DNA of 36,130 bases from an uncultured Erysipelotrichaceae bacterium (GTDB taxonomy: Bacteria > Bacillota_I > Bacilli_A > Erysipelotrichales > Erysipelotrichaceae), in the NCBI GenBank assembly GCA_945877405.1, contig CAMCSA010000020.1:1-36130 (forward strand), in the 5' to 3' direction. A program made the translations under genes and the position numbers. Position 1 is the first letter of the stretch. Each line of letters opens with the position of its first letter. Below the pieces are notes generated by a model, which was not told the DNA's origin, did no database searches, and was given only the letters and a program-made list of their open reading frames with translations. Of the stretch, positions 8,263 to 17,325 are shown in pieces.

Positions 8263-11200
8263 TCGCTTTTAATGAAGATACAAGAGTAAAGTTCCCTGCA
8301 ACTGTACAGTTTTTACGTCTTGGATATGAATATCAGCCGCTGCGGGAAGGAACAATAGATTTTGAGACAAAGATATTTGTCAATCGCTTTCAGCCTGCCA
8401 TCAGCAGACTGAACAACAAAGACTACAGTGAATCAGAGATTGTAGCTATTCTTTCCGATATCAACCAAGCAATTAAGAATAATGACCTTGGCAGATCCTT
8501 TTACAACTGGCTGATCAATCCGGAAGATAAGCCGAAGCTCATTGATTTTGAAAACCTGGATAATAACAACTTTGCTGTGGTTGACGAGCTCCCCTTCTCT
8601 CCAAAAGAAGACACAGAGGAAGGCTCTTTCAGACCTGACATCAACATTCTAGTTAACGGGATGCCTTTGGCGTTTCTTGAGGTAAAGAAACCGAACAATG
8701 AAGGCGGTATTCAAAAGGAATTTAACCGAATGATCAATCAGCGACTGGTTAATTCCGATTTCAAGAAATACTTCAACCTGATTCAGATCGTCTCATTCTC
8801 AAACAACATGGAATACGAAGATGATGACAGCTCCGATCTTGCAGATGTAAAAGCAGGATCTTTCTATACAACCCCAAATGACGTTAACACTTCTTTTTCC
8901 TTCTTCAGAGAAGACTCATCCACTTTCCACAAGAACTATCCATACAAAGATGTCTCAAGAGATGATATTGAGCGAATTCTCCTTGAGGAAAATTACGACA
9001 CAAACGAAATAGACAGTCCTGAGTTCCAGACAAATCTGGATCCTATGACACCTTGTAATCGCTTCGTAACATCACTTTATGATCCTGAAAGGTTTATGTA
9101 CTTCCTCCACTACGGTCTGATGTACGTCACAGAAACCAAGAAGATCAAGAATGCCGCAACACAGAAAGTAGAAGAAGTGCCGATCAAGCAGAAGCACATC
9201 ATGAGATATCCACAATTCTTTGCTACAAGAAAGACTATTGAACGTCTTGATAAAGGTGGCAGAGGAGGAATTATCTGGCATACACAGGGATCCGGTAAAA
9301 CTGCTCTCGCAGCATTCTCTAACCGTATCCTCCGTGACTACTATGCCCGTAAAGGGATCAATTTCCGAATGTTCTTCATTGTTGACCGTCTTGATCTGAT
9401 GAGACAAGCCACCGCAGAGTTTACAATGAGGCATTTCAATGTTATCAACTGTGGCAGTAAGCGAGAGCTTGGTATCGAACTCCAAAAGACGCTTACCTCT
9501 CCAAAAGAAGATACAATCGGTGATATTGTTGTAGTTAATATCCAGAGAATCGATCCCGATCAGATTCCAAAGGTCAAAAACGACTATGGCGTGAGTGTGC
9601 AGCGTGTATTCTTCATTGACGAAGCGCATAGAAGTTACGCCAAGAGTACAGGTGAATTTTATAAAAACCTGATGACCTGTGATGATAATGGCGTATATAT
9701 TGCCATGACGGGAACACCATTGCTTAACAAGAAGGTACGCTCCAATCTGCGCTTTGGTGACTATATTCATAAATACTTCTATGACAAGTCAATTGCTGAC
9801 GGATACACATTGCGCATCAAGAAAGAAGATATTGATACTGTTGCCAAAACAGAGATCCGTGCAAATCTCGATATTGAAAAACAGAATCTCGACAGCAAAG
9901 ATGTATATGAATCCGATGCATATCTGAACTATCTTTCTCAGTATATTGAAAAGGACTTCAAATACTTCCGTCTTGCAAATTCAGACAATACCCTGGGCGG
10001 TATGATTGTATGTCGAACAAACAAGCAGGCAGTCATGATCGATAAATGGTTCAAAGAGAACTCCGATCTTAGCGTTGGATTGGTACTTGGAGACAGCCCT
10101 GATCCAAAGCAGCAGGAAATCAATAAAAATCATCAGCTAAACTTCAGAGAATCCAATGTTCCAGACATTCTGATTGTGCAGTATATGCTCACCACAGGCT
10201 ACGATGTAAAACGTCTGAAGAAAATGTATCTGTTGCGTGCGCCAAAAGCTCATTCTTTGTTGCAAACAATCTCCCGTGTAAATCGTCCATACAAGAACAA
10301 AGAAACTGGCAAGGTTTATAAATACGGATATATTGTTGATTTCGTTGATATTGCAGAAGAGTACAACACTTCTCTCCAGGCATATATTAAAGAACTTGAA
10401 GATGATGCACTCGATGGCAGTGATGATGATTATTCTCTGGCAGGACTTGTTATTGATAAGGAAGACATCCAGAAGCGTTATAACACACTCATAGAGCAGT
10501 TTAATAAGATTCCGGTCAGCAAAGACAATGTTGAAGAGTTCTCTTCCGGTCTCACATACCTTTCAAAGGATGCACTGATCCGTATCAGGCACATCCTCAA
10601 CGGAATTAAAGACTGTCGTACAGAGTTCGAGCTGTCAAGGGCTGAAGATTACGCCAAACAGATCGACGCTGAAAAGACAAAGCTGATGACAAGAGCTGTT
10701 CAGTTACGTATAGACTTCATGAACCTGAGTGGTCAGACAATCGATACTCTTGCCATCATGAACAATAAACAGGTCGTAGAAATTATCTATGAGTTTTTAA
10801 AGGTAAAAACCCAGATACTTGATCTATCGGCATTCGACCCATCACAGGCGGGCCAGTTCACTCATGAAGTTGCGGAACTGCAAAAGGAAATCAAAAAGAA
10901 CAAAAACAGAAACGATAACCGCGTGAAGAAGCTTGAAGAACTGCTAAAGGATGTATTCGAACGCCTGTCTATCAGCAACCTTGACGAGCTGACGGAAGAA
11001 TTGAAGAAGGCAGTCGAAGAAGCCAGAGCGATCAATGCAGAAAATGACAGAGTTGCAGCAATCTACGGTGGTCACTACTCTTTCGTAAAGACATTCACTG
11101 AATCTGTCCTCAACTATGAAGTAGACAGATCCAGCGTAGAAGAACTTCTTCTAATTGTCTATGATCATCTGAAGGACAAGATGACAGGGGACACTCTTGT

Positions 11201-11345
11201 TGTACAGGGACGATTAAACTTCGTCAAAGCAACACAAAAAGCTATCACACCAATCCTGTTTAAATCAGGACTTTACGGAAAGGTCAAAGGCTGTCTTGGT
11301 GACGTTCTGACCGATCTTTATACAAATATTCAGTTATTCATGTAG
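8259..11345 (+). CDS. hsdR: Type I restriction endonuclease subunit R (HsdR)
   Basis: Motor and nuclease subunit of a type I restriction-modification complex; it pumps DNA in an ATP-dependent way and cuts far from the recognition site. N-terminal PD-(D/E)xK nuclease: D127 in RPDINILVNG and E141/K143 in FLEVKKPN. Helicase domains follow: Walker A HTQGSGKT near residues 341-348, DEAH at about 454-457, AMTGTP, then motif V/VI segments ending QTISRVNRPY. The C-terminal region is helical and charged, as is usual for assembly with HsdM. Length 1028 aa is normal for the family. It begins 4 bases inside the upstream small gene and is followed after 7 bases by hsdM. All key residues are present, so it looks functional. 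Confidence 0.97.
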   Translation: MIAFNEDTRVKFPATVQFLRLGYEYQPLREGTIDFETKIFVNRFQPAISRLNNKDYSESEIVAILSDINQAIKNNDLGRSFYNWLINPEDKPKLIDFENLDNNNFAVVDELPFSPKEDTEEGSFRPDINILVNGMPLAFLEVKKPNNEGGIQKEFNRMINQRLVNSDFKKYFNLIQIVSFSNNMEYEDDDSSDLADVKAGSFYTTPNDVNTSFSFFREDSSTFHKNYPYKDVSRDDIERILLEENYDTNEIDSPEFQTNLDPMTPCNRFVTSLYDPERFMYFLHYGLMYVTETKKIKNAATQKVEEVPIKQKHIMRYPQFFATRKTIERLDKGGRGGIIWHTQGSGKTALAAFSNRILRDYYARKGINFRMFFIVDRLDLMRQATAEFTMRHFNVINCGSKRELGIELQKTLTSPKEDTIGDIVVVNIQRIDPDQIPKVKNDYGVSVQRVFFIDEAHRSYAKSTGEFYKNLMTCDDNGVYIAMTGTPLLNKKVRSNLRFGDYIHKYFYDKSIADGYTLRIKKEDIDTVAKTEIRANLDIEKQNLDSKDVYESDAYLNYLSQYIEKDFKYFRLANSDNTLGGMIVCRTNKQAVMIDKWFKENSDLSVGLVLGDSPDPKQQEINKNHQLNFRESNVPDILIVQYMLTTGYDVKRLKKMYLLRAPKAHSLLQTISRVNRPYKNKETGKVYKYGYIVDFVDIAEEYNTSLQAYIKELEDDALDGSDDDYSLAGLVIDKEDIQKRYNTLIEQFNKIPVSKDNVEEFSSGLTYLSKDALIRIRHILNGIKDCRTEFELSRAEDYAKQIDAEKTKLMTRAVQLRIDFMNLSGQTIDTLAIMNNKQVVEIIYEFLKVKTQILDLSAFDPSQAGQFTHEVAELQKEIKKNKNRNDNRVKKLEELLKDVFERLSISNLDELTEELKKAVEEARAINAENDRVAAIYGGHYSFVKTFTESVLNYEVDRSSVEELLLIVYDHLKDKMTGDTLVVQGRLNFVKATQKAITPILFKSGLYGKVKGCLGDVLTDLYTNIQLFM

Positions 11346-11352
11346 GAGTTAT

Positions 11353-13020
11353 ATGGCAGATATTTCAAAACTAGAAAATGATATTAAGTTAATCATCGAC
11401 GAGCTCAAAGGGATTTGTCAGACAGCAGGGCTGACAGGCTCAGCAGCAGAGGAAGTTGTTATCACATCCACCTTCTTGTACAAGTTCCTGAACGATAAGT
11501 TCATGTGGAATCTAGCTAATTTCTGTAAAGAGATCGGTATGAAACAGGAAGATGTTCTCAATAACGTCGGCGATTCCATGGATGCATTCTACGACACATA
11601 TGCTTCTGACGTTGCCTTTGCAAGGGAAGATACAATTACCTATCTGGCAACAAAGGTCAATGCAGATCGATTCTATAGTGCATTTGACGACGTTTTAGAA
11701 CATATTTCCAACAACCCAAGAAATGAAGATTTCTCTATCGAAACTGCAGATGGTGAAAAAAAGCCTCTGTTCACTCGAATCACAGAGAATGTAGAATCTT
11801 CCAAGAGAAACAACTTTGCAAAGAGTATCTTTGCATCCATTGCTCGTACAAAATTTGATTTCGGCGAAGCCTTTGAAAACAACTTTGACTTCTATTCAAC
11901 AATTTTTGAGTACCTGATCAAAGACTATAATGTTGCCAGCGGTACCTATGCGGAATATTTCACGCCACAGTCAATTTCCGCAATTATTGCCAAGATTCTT
12001 GTTGAAATGAGTCCTGTAAAAGATACAATCTATGACATTTACGATCCCGCTGCCGGATCAGGATCATTGATTTTACATCTTGCTCACGCACTTGGAAACG
12101 GCAGTTTTGGTAATAAGGCTAGAGTGTACACACAGGATATTTCCCAAAAATCAACACGTTTCCTTCGTCTGAACATGATGCTGAACGGGTTGACAGAATC
12201 TCTCGATAATATTATCGAGGGTGACAGCATGCTTTCCCCTGCACATTACGAGAAAAAAGGAGATCCTAACTCCGGGTTGAAGCACTTCTCATACGTTACA
12301 GCAAATCCCCCATTCAAGATGGACTTCTCCTCCACACGTGACTTGATCGACAGCAAATGGGAGGCTACAAGTCGTTTCTTTGCAGGCATTCCAAAGATTC
12401 CAAATGCAAAAAAGGATTCTATGGCTATCTATCTGCTGTTTATTCAGCACATCCTGTATTCTTTGAAGGATGATGGCAAAGCAGCAATCGTTGTCCCAAC
12501 AGGTTTTATTACCGCTCAGTCTGCTATCGAAAAGAAGATCCGGCAGAAGATCACAGATGAAGGATGGCTCAAAGGCGTTATTTCCATGCCATCTAATATT
12601 TTTGCGAATACCGGCACGAATGTCTCCGTCTTATTTATTGATAAATCAAACACAGATGGAAACGTCATGCTTGTTGATGCTTCCAAGTTAGGCACAAAGG
12701 GAAAATCCGGAAAAAACCAGAGAACTGTATTAAGTCCAAAAGAGATTGCTAAGATTGAAGATACATTCATCAATCGAGAGGTTGTCGACGATTTCTCGGT
12801 TATGGTTTCTACTGATGAAATCAAAGAGAAGAACTATTCTTGGTCTGCTGGTCAATACTTCGATGTAAAAATTGAATATGTAGAACTTACACCAGAGGAA
12901 TTCGAGGCAAAGATGACATCGTATAAAGAAACATTAAATGAATTGTTTGCCGAGGGAAAATCTCTTGAAGATGAAATCAAGAAACAGCTCGAGGAGCTTG
13001 AATATGATAAAAATTCTTAA
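11353..13020 (+). CDS. hsdM: Type I DNA methyltransferase subunit M (HsdM)
   Basis: N6-adenine methyltransferase subunit of the type I complex; with HsdS it modifies host DNA, and with HsdR it forms the restriction enzyme. The N-terminal helical domain (residues 1-150) precedes the catalytic domain. The SAM-binding motif DPAAGSGSL lies at about 231-239 and the catalytic NPPF at about 318-321. The C-terminus is a charged helix (EDEIKKQLEELEYDKNS) typical of contact with HsdS. The ribosome site TAGGAG lies within the 7-base gap after hsdR. The last 17 bases overlap hsdS in another frame. Length 555 aa is typical. It appears intact. Confidence 0.97.
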   Translation: MADISKLENDIKLIIDELKGICQTAGLTGSAAEEVVITSTFLYKFLNDKFMWNLANFCKEIGMKQEDVLNNVGDSMDAFYDTYASDVAFAREDTITYLATKVNADRFYSAFDDVLEHISNNPRNEDFSIETADGEKKPLFTRITENVESSKRNNFAKSIFASIARTKFDFGEAFENNFDFYSTIFEYLIKDYNVASGTYAEYFTPQSISAIIAKILVEMSPVKDTIYDIYDPAAGSGSLILHLAHALGNGSFGNKARVYTQDISQKSTRFLRLNMMLNGLTESLDNIIEGDSMLSPAHYEKKGDPNSGLKHFSYVTANPPFKMDFSSTRDLIDSKWEATSRFFAGIPKIPNAKKDSMAIYLLFIQHILYSLKDDGKAAIVVPTGFITAQSAIEKKIRQKITDEGWLKGVISMPSNIFANTGTNVSVLFIDKSNTDGNVMLVDASKLGTKGKSGKNQRTVLSPKEIAKIEDTFINREVVDDFSVMVSTDEIKEKNYSWSAGQYFDVKIEYVELTPEEFEAKMTSYKETLNELFAEGKSLEDEIKKQLEELEYDKNS

Positions 13021-14224
13021 ACTGAGTGATGTTTGTAGAGATATCATAGATTGTCCTCATGAGTCCCCTGTTTGGCTGACTGAAGGTTATGCAAGAGTTA
13101 TAAGAAACTTTAACCTTATAGATGGCCAAATCAGTGATACTGAACCATATTATGTTGATGAGAATACTTACAATAAGCGAACTCGCAGAGCAATTCCAGA
13201 GCCTGGAGATATCATCTTTTCAAGAGAGGCACCAATCGGTAATTGTGCTATCGTTCCAGAAGGATTTAAGTGTTGTCTTGGTCAAAGATTGGTTCTTTTA
13301 AAAGTAGATCATAGCAAAGTATCTTCCAATTATTTACTAACGGTTTTAATGTCGAATTATGTCAAGTATCAGATCGAACAAGTCTCAAAGCGTGGATCGA
13401 TCGTTAGTAATTTCAATATAGGTGATTTAAGCAATCTTAAAATACCGGTTCTAACAAACCAATCAGACATTGCACAATTTGCTAATGATATTTCTTCTAA
13501 AATCACTAATAACCGCTGTATCAATAATAAATTGGAGTCCCTTGCCAAAACCATCTATGACTACTGGTTCCTTCAATTTGAATTTCCCAACGAAGAAGGA
13601 AAACCATATAAGTCATCTGGTGGAAAGATGGTGTGGAATGATGAACTGAAGAGAGAAATTCCTGAAGGGTGGGAATTGACAACACTAGGAGAAATGTTTC
13701 ACATCACAATGGGTTCCTCTCCAAAAGGCGACTCATTGAATGAAGTAAAATGTGGTATAGAGTTTTATCAGGGATCCACAGATTTCGGGAATATATATCC
13801 CAATGAGCGTGTCTATACAACATCACCAATCAGGAAGGCTACATCCCAAGATGTATTGTTAAGTGTTAGAGCGCCTGTAGGCGACATGAATATTGCCATG
13901 AATGATTGCTGTATAGGGCGTGGCTTAGCAGCAATTCATTCTGAATCAACACTATTGACTTGGAATACGTTGAAATCTTTACATTCTTATTTTGATGTAT
14001 ACAATAACAACGGGACTACGTTTGGAGCACTTACAGCCGATTCATTAAAAGGACTGATTACTCTTAATATTCCGCCAAGATTGATTCAGGAGTATGAAAA
14101 ACAAGTGAGTGGTTTTGAAAAAATCATTCGCAATAAAGAGCTTGAAAGCCGTAGTCTTTCTTCACTCCGTGATTTCCTTCTTCCAATGCTCATGAACGGG
14201 CAGGTAACATTCAAGGATAACTAA
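13004..14224 (+). CDS. hsdS: Type I specificity subunit S (HsdS)
   Basis: Determines the bipartite DNA target of the type I system. 406 aa with two target-recognition domains: the first spans about residues 1-150 (including FSREAPIGNCAIVPEG and CCLGQRLVLL), then a conserved helical spacer around 165-200 (NNKLESLAKTIYDYWFLQFE), the second domain from about 235 (REIPEGWELTTLGEMF), and a second helical spacer at the C-terminus (ESRSLSSLRDFLLPMLMNGQ). ATG at 13004 is chosen over the longer frame from 12938 because GAGGAG lies 8 bases upstream and the extra residues would be an out-of-frame copy of the HsdM tail. It overlaps hsdM by 17 bases. No second hsdS or inverted partner is present, so no phase-variation shuffle is visible here. 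Confidence 0.95.
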   Translation: MIKILKLSDVCRDIIDCPHESPVWLTEGYARVIRNFNLIDGQISDTEPYYVDENTYNKRTRRAIPEPGDIIFSREAPIGNCAIVPEGFKCCLGQRLVLLKVDHSKVSSNYLLTVLMSNYVKYQIEQVSKRGSIVSNFNIGDLSNLKIPVLTNQSDIAQFANDISSKITNNRCINNKLESLAKTIYDYWFLQFEFPNEEGKPYKSSGGKMVWNDELKREIPEGWELTTLGEMFHITMGSSPKGDSLNEVKCGIEFYQGSTDFGNIYPNERVYTTSPIRKATSQDVLLSVRAPVGDMNIAMNDCCIGRGLAAIHSESTLLTWNTLKSLHSYFDVYNNNGTTFGALTADSLKGLITLNIPPRLIQEYEKQVSGFEKIIRNKELESRSLSSLRDFLLPMLMNGQVTFKDN

Positions 14225-14249
14225 GACGCTACAAACAGCGTCTTTTTTA
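14223..14249 (+). terminator. Intrinsic terminator of the hsd operon
   Basis: AAGACGCT, loop ACAAAC, AGCGTCTT, followed by a T-run. An eight-base-pair stem starts at the hsdS stop codon. Confidence 0.9.
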
Positions 14250-14400
14250 GTTGTCATCGTTACGTGCATTATCATATTTCGGATCTTGTCTACTCTAAAA
14301 CTAGAATTTGCAATCTACAAATAACGCTCTTGTCCACTGTAAAATTGGTATATCCATTGTAGAATTGGAAATAATCTGTATTGCTTTGCACGTTCCTCTC
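14250..14400. other. Non-coding stretch downstream of hsdS
   Basis: No credible gene. It contains the first copy (14360-14372) of a 13-base direct repeat, TAGAATTGGAAAT, whose second copy is at 14683-14695. A plus-strand frame around 14345-14400 reads VELEIICIALHVPLK, which faintly resembles the end of an XRE helix-turn-helix domain, but no domain start can be found. It may be a decayed fragment. Confidence 0.4.
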
Positions 14401-14737
14401 AAGCTGTTTTTCAGCCTTGAAAACACGTTTGAGACGGTTTTCTTTCATTTTAAAAGAACACTTGAAAGGCTGTTTTATACTATTGCCCGAAGTAATGCCC
14501 GTTTCCCTATGCATAAGAAAAAAGACTTCTCTAGGATCTAGGTATCCGAGAAGTCTCCAATTCAGGTCCGATTTTTTCGTTGAAACCCCGCTTTATACAC
14601 CATCTATCTTTGGAATCCGTTCTATGCTTCTGAACGGTTCTTGTCCGGTGTATAGGCAGAAATTTCCATACCTTATTCAAGCTAGAATTGGAAATCCGTT
14701 CCTCAATCATCCCTCCAGGTTTGGAGGAGATATTGAG
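14401..14737. other. Dense array of stem-loops, possible structured RNA or DNA site
   Basis: Six hairpins fill most of this stretch. (a) 14401-14418, CTG/CAG plus AAG/CTT with a bulge. (b) 14419-14442, GAAAAC/GTTTTC with inner CGT/ACG. (c) 14523-14556, AGACTTCTC/GAGAAGTCT with inner GGAT/ATCC. (d) 14594-14654, TATACACC/GGTGTATA enclosing CCGTTC/GAACGG. (e) 14662-14695, ATTTCCA/TGGAAAT enclosing ATTC/GAAT. (f) 14702-14737, CTCAAT/ATTGAG enclosing CCTCCA/TGGAGG. A 12-base direct repeat AATGCCCGTTTC brackets c-f (14494-14505 and 14763-14774). The short frames across it do not look like proteins. It has no signature I recognise from tmRNA, RNase P, 6S or SRP RNA. Confidence 0.6.
14518..14556 (-). 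terminator. Minus-strand intrinsic terminator
   Basis: Read on the minus strand, a perfect nine-base-pair stem (AGACTTCTC/GAGAAGTCT) with an inner GGAT/ATCC helix is followed by TTTTTT. It implies minus-strand transcription across 14560-14800, either from nrdD read-through or from a separate small RNA. Confidence 0.65.
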
Positions 14738-14796
14738 CACTCGAAAGTAGGGTATTTTGGGCAATGCCCGTTTCAATGGTCGCCACAAACTTTTAA

Positions 14797-15033
14797 GTTT
14801 TAACGAGGATAACGGGCATGTTTTTTCGATTTTCCAATTTTGAATTTTCGGGTTTTAACGGGAATAACGGGCACGTTTTTACAAAAAAGCCCGAATTAGC
14901 CTTTCGGGTTTTAACGGCTATTTCGGGCATAAAATTTTATTTTTTTAAAAAATTTTTTTCGGGTTTTAACGGGAACGGGACGGCTATTTCGGGCATAAAA
15001 TTTTATTTTTTTAAAAAATTTTTTTCGGGTTTT
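14797..15033. repeat. CGGGTTTTAACGG repeat array with a 54-bp direct duplication
   Basis: Related units follow each other between hsdS and nrdD: TTTTAACGAGGATAACGGGCATG from about 14797, CGGGTTTTAACGGGAATAACGGGCAC from about 14854, CGGGTTTTAACGG from 14905, again from 14960, and CGGGTTTTGGCGG from 15026. A 54-base segment (14914-14967) recurs exactly at 14980-15033, 66 bases later; it holds CGGCTATTTCGGGCAT and a long A/T tract. On the minus strand the core reads CCGTTAAAACCCG. Copy spacing is irregular, so this is not a CRISPR. The role is unknown. Confidence 0.8.
14883..14912. terminator. Bidirectional terminator-like hairpin between hsdS and nrdD
   Basis: CCCGAA, loop TTAGCCT, TTCGGG, flanked by AAAAAAG on the left and TTTT on the right, so it can act on either strand. 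It lies between two convergent transcription units and inside the repeat array. Confidence 0.6.
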
Positions 15034-15050
15034 GGCGGATGTTTTCTGCA

Positions 15051-17252
15051 TCAAAGATGCAATACTCTTTCCTTGATTTCCTGTGTTCTTCCCTGATTCC
15101 AGAACTGCGTGCCAATATATCCACATGTTCTTCTTGCTACATTCATTGTATTCTGGTCTGTATTACCACAATTCGGGCACTTCCAGATGAGCTTGTGATT
15201 GTTGTCTTCAACAATATCTATTTCACCATTGTAACCACACTTCTGGCAATAGTCAGACTTTGTATTCAGTTCTGCATACATGATCGTCTTATAGATATGC
15301 TTCATGATTGCAAGTACTGCCTGAATGTTGTTCTGCATGTTCGGTACTTCCACATAAGAGATGGCTCCACCAGGAGAAAGCTTCTGGAAGCGTGCTTCCT
15401 TTGTCAGCTTATCAAATGCATTGATCTCTTCGGATACGTGGATATGATAGCTGTTTGTGATGTAGTTACGGTCCGTAACACCCTTGATGATACCAAATCT
15501 TTCCTGCAGGCACTTGGAGAACTTGTATGTTGTGGATTCCATTGGTGTGCCATAGACAGAGAAGTCAATGTTTGTTTCCATCTTCCACTTTGTACATGCA
15601 TCATTCAGATGCTGCATGACTGCAAGACCGAACTTTTCACCATCTGCTGATGTATGAGACAGACCTGTCATATAGCGTACACATTCAGCCAGACCACCAT
15701 ATCCAAGGGAGATTGTACTATATCCGTTATACAGCAGTTTATCAATTGTTTCGCCCTTCTTGAGTCTTGCAATTGCACCATACTGCCACAGAATCGGAGC
15801 AGTATCGGATAATGTACCCTTCAGCTTGTTATGGCGGATCATCAGTGCTCTATAGCACATATCCAATCTTTCATCAAAGATCTTCCAGAACAGATCCATA
15901 TCCTTGCCAGAGGAGCATGCGATATCAACAAGATTGATCGTAACAACACCCTGGTTAAATCTGCCATAGTACTTATGCTTACCATCTTCATGATTCAGAG
16001 CATGTTCATTGTTATCCCATCCGTTTTCTGTGAATCTATCAGGAGTAAGGAAGGAACGGCAGCCCATACATGGATATACATCACCTTTGAGTTCCTTCAT
16101 GATCTTTGCAGAGATATAGTCCGGAACCATTCTCTTGGCTGTGCATTCTGCAGCAAGCTTTGTCAGATAATAGTATTTGGAATCTTCATGAACATTGTCT
16201 TCATCCAGAGCATAGATGAGCTTCGGGAAGGCAGGTGTGATATAAACACCCTTCTCATTTTTAACACCAACCATTCTCTGCTTAAGCATTTCTTCAATGA
16301 TCAGAGCCAGATCATCTCTTGTTCTGCCTTCTTCCACTTCATCCAGATACATGAATACGGTAACAAATGGTGCCTGTCCGTTTGTTGTCATCAGAGTGAT
16401 GATCTGATACTGGATTGTCTGCACACCAGTCATGATTTCACGTCTGACTCTTTCTTCCGCAATACGATCGATCTTTTCCTGGCTGACATCCACTCCAGCA
16501 GCTTCCATTTCTTCTGCTACAGCCTTTCTGTACTTCTGACGGCTGATATCTACAAATGGTGCAAGATGGGAAAGCGTGATTGTCTGACCGCCATACTGAT
16601 TGGAAGCAACCTGTGCAATGATCTGTGTTGCGATATTGCATGCAGTTGCGAAACTGTGTGGCTTATCGATCTTTGTACCGGAAATGACTGTTCCATTCTG
16701 CAACATGTCTTCCAGATTGACCAGACAGCAGTTATACATCGGCTGTGCAAAGTAGTCAGCATCATGGAAGTGAATGATGCCCTTTTCATGTGCATCCCAG
16801 ATATCTGCAGGCAACAGGAATCTTCTTGTGATATCCTTAGAAACTTCGCCAGCCATGTAGTCACGCTGTGTGGAGTTTACAGTCGGATTCTTATTGGAGT
16901 TTTCCTGCTTTGCTTCTTCATTTGTATTACCAAGCAGTGAAAGGATTTTCTTATCTGTTGTGTTGGCCTTACGGATAAGAGCTCTTTCATATCGATATGT
17001 AATATAGTTGTGAGCGACAGTATATGCGCCCGCAGCCATCAGTTGATTTTCAACAAGGTCCTGAATTTCCTCAACGGAAATAGAGCGCTGAATTGCATTG
17101 CACTGCGCAATAACCTGATTGGCGATTTCGGTGATCTCATCATCTGTGATCTGTTTTGTGTTGCGTGTGGCATTGTTTGCCTTTCTGATCGCAACGATGA
17201 TTTTTTCGGCGTCGAAGGATACTTCTTCACCACTTCTTTTAATGACATTCAT
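15051..17252 (-). CDS. nrdD: Anaerobic (class III) ribonucleoside-triphosphate reductase NrdD
   Basis: Makes deoxyribonucleotides from NTPs under anaerobic conditions with a glycyl radical. The N-terminal ATP-cone (residues about 1-95, starting MNVIKRSGEEVSFDAEKI) gives allosteric control. The large catalytic barrel follows. Near the C-terminus are two CxxC pairs (CQKCG and CPNCG) for a zinc site, and the radical motif RRTCGYIG with the radical-bearing glycine at about 711. 733 aa, full length. It needs the radical-SAM activase NrdG, which is usually the next gene, but nothing encoding it follows here; the repeat array comes instead. A promoter and a long palindrome precede the gene. The stop codon lies in a small GCATC/GATGC hairpin. 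Confidence 0.97.
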   Translation of the reverse strand: MNVIKRSGEEVSFDAEKIIVAIRKANNATRNTKQITDDEITEIANQVIAQCNAIQRSISVEEIQDLVENQLMAAGAYTVAHNYITYRYERALIRKANTTDKKILSLLGNTNEEAKQENSNKNPTVNSTQRDYMAGEVSKDITRRFLLPADIWDAHEKGIIHFHDADYFAQPMYNCCLVNLEDMLQNGTVISGTKIDKPHSFATACNIATQIIAQVASNQYGGQTITLSHLAPFVDISRQKYRKAVAEEMEAAGVDVSQEKIDRIAEERVRREIMTGVQTIQYQIITLMTTNGQAPFVTVFMYLDEVEEGRTRDDLALIIEEMLKQRMVGVKNEKGVYITPAFPKLIYALDEDNVHEDSKYYYLTKLAAECTAKRMVPDYISAKIMKELKGDVYPCMGCRSFLTPDRFTENGWDNNEHALNHEDGKHKYYGRFNQGVVTINLVDIACSSGKDMDLFWKIFDERLDMCYRALMIRHNKLKGTLSDTAPILWQYGAIARLKKGETIDKLLYNGYSTISLGYGGLAECVRYMTGLSHTSADGEKFGLAVMQHLNDACTKWKMETNIDFSVYGTPMESTTYKFSKCLQERFGIIKGVTDRNYITNSYHIHVSEEINAFDKLTKEARFQKLSPGGAISYVEVPNMQNNIQAVLAIMKHIYKTIMYAELNTKSDYCQKCGYNGEIDIVEDNNHKLIWKCPNCGNTDQNTMNVARRTCGYIGTQFWNQGRTQEIKERVLHL

Positions 17253-17284
17253 AAATGTTACCCATCCAGTTCTAATCTAATTTC

Positions 17285-17312
17285 AGAAATAGTTGGATTT
17301 CCAACTATTTCT
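17285..17312. promoter_or_regulatory. 28-bp perfect palindrome in the nrdD leader
   Basis: AGAAATAGTTGGA, two central T, TCCAACTATTTCT: thirteen perfect pairs. It lies between the predicted start point and the nrdD ATG, about +7 to +35. It does not match the NrdR box consensus as I know it. It could be an operator for an unknown repressor or a leader hairpin. Confidence 0.6.
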
Positions 17313-17325
17313 CCCTTGCATGACA

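Noticed and set aside
12938-13003. Longer hsdS start
   Set aside because: The additional residues only read the hsdM tail in another frame; the ATG at 13004 has a proper ribosome site.
13004-14224. Phase-variable specificity locus
   Set aside because: There is only one hsdS, with no partial copies, inverted repeats or nearby invertase pair, although tyrosine recombinases are close by.
14308-14541. 77-codon plus-strand frame with an XRE-like VELEIICIALHVPLK segment
   Set aside because: Only a faint resemblance over about 20 residues. The first helices of the fold are absent in all frames, and hairpins overlap the rest.
14401-14740. Known structured RNA (tmRNA, RNase P, 6S, SRP) or retron
   Set aside because: No conserved signature of these RNAs seen on either strand, and no reverse transcriptase gene in the window.
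14531-14788. 85-codon minus-strand frame (MWRPLKRALP...)
   Set aside because: It runs through four strong hairpins and into a terminator, has no ribosome site and no recognisable domain. Structure, not protein, explains this stretch better.
14797-15033. Possible CRISPR array
   Set aside because: Repeat copies are irregular in length and spacing, there are too few, the spacers are not unique, and no cas genes are present.
17285-17312. NrdR box upstream of nrdD
   Set aside because: The palindrome does not fit the NrdR consensus (ACAC...TATATA...GTGT type), so it was listed as an unassigned operator or hairpin.
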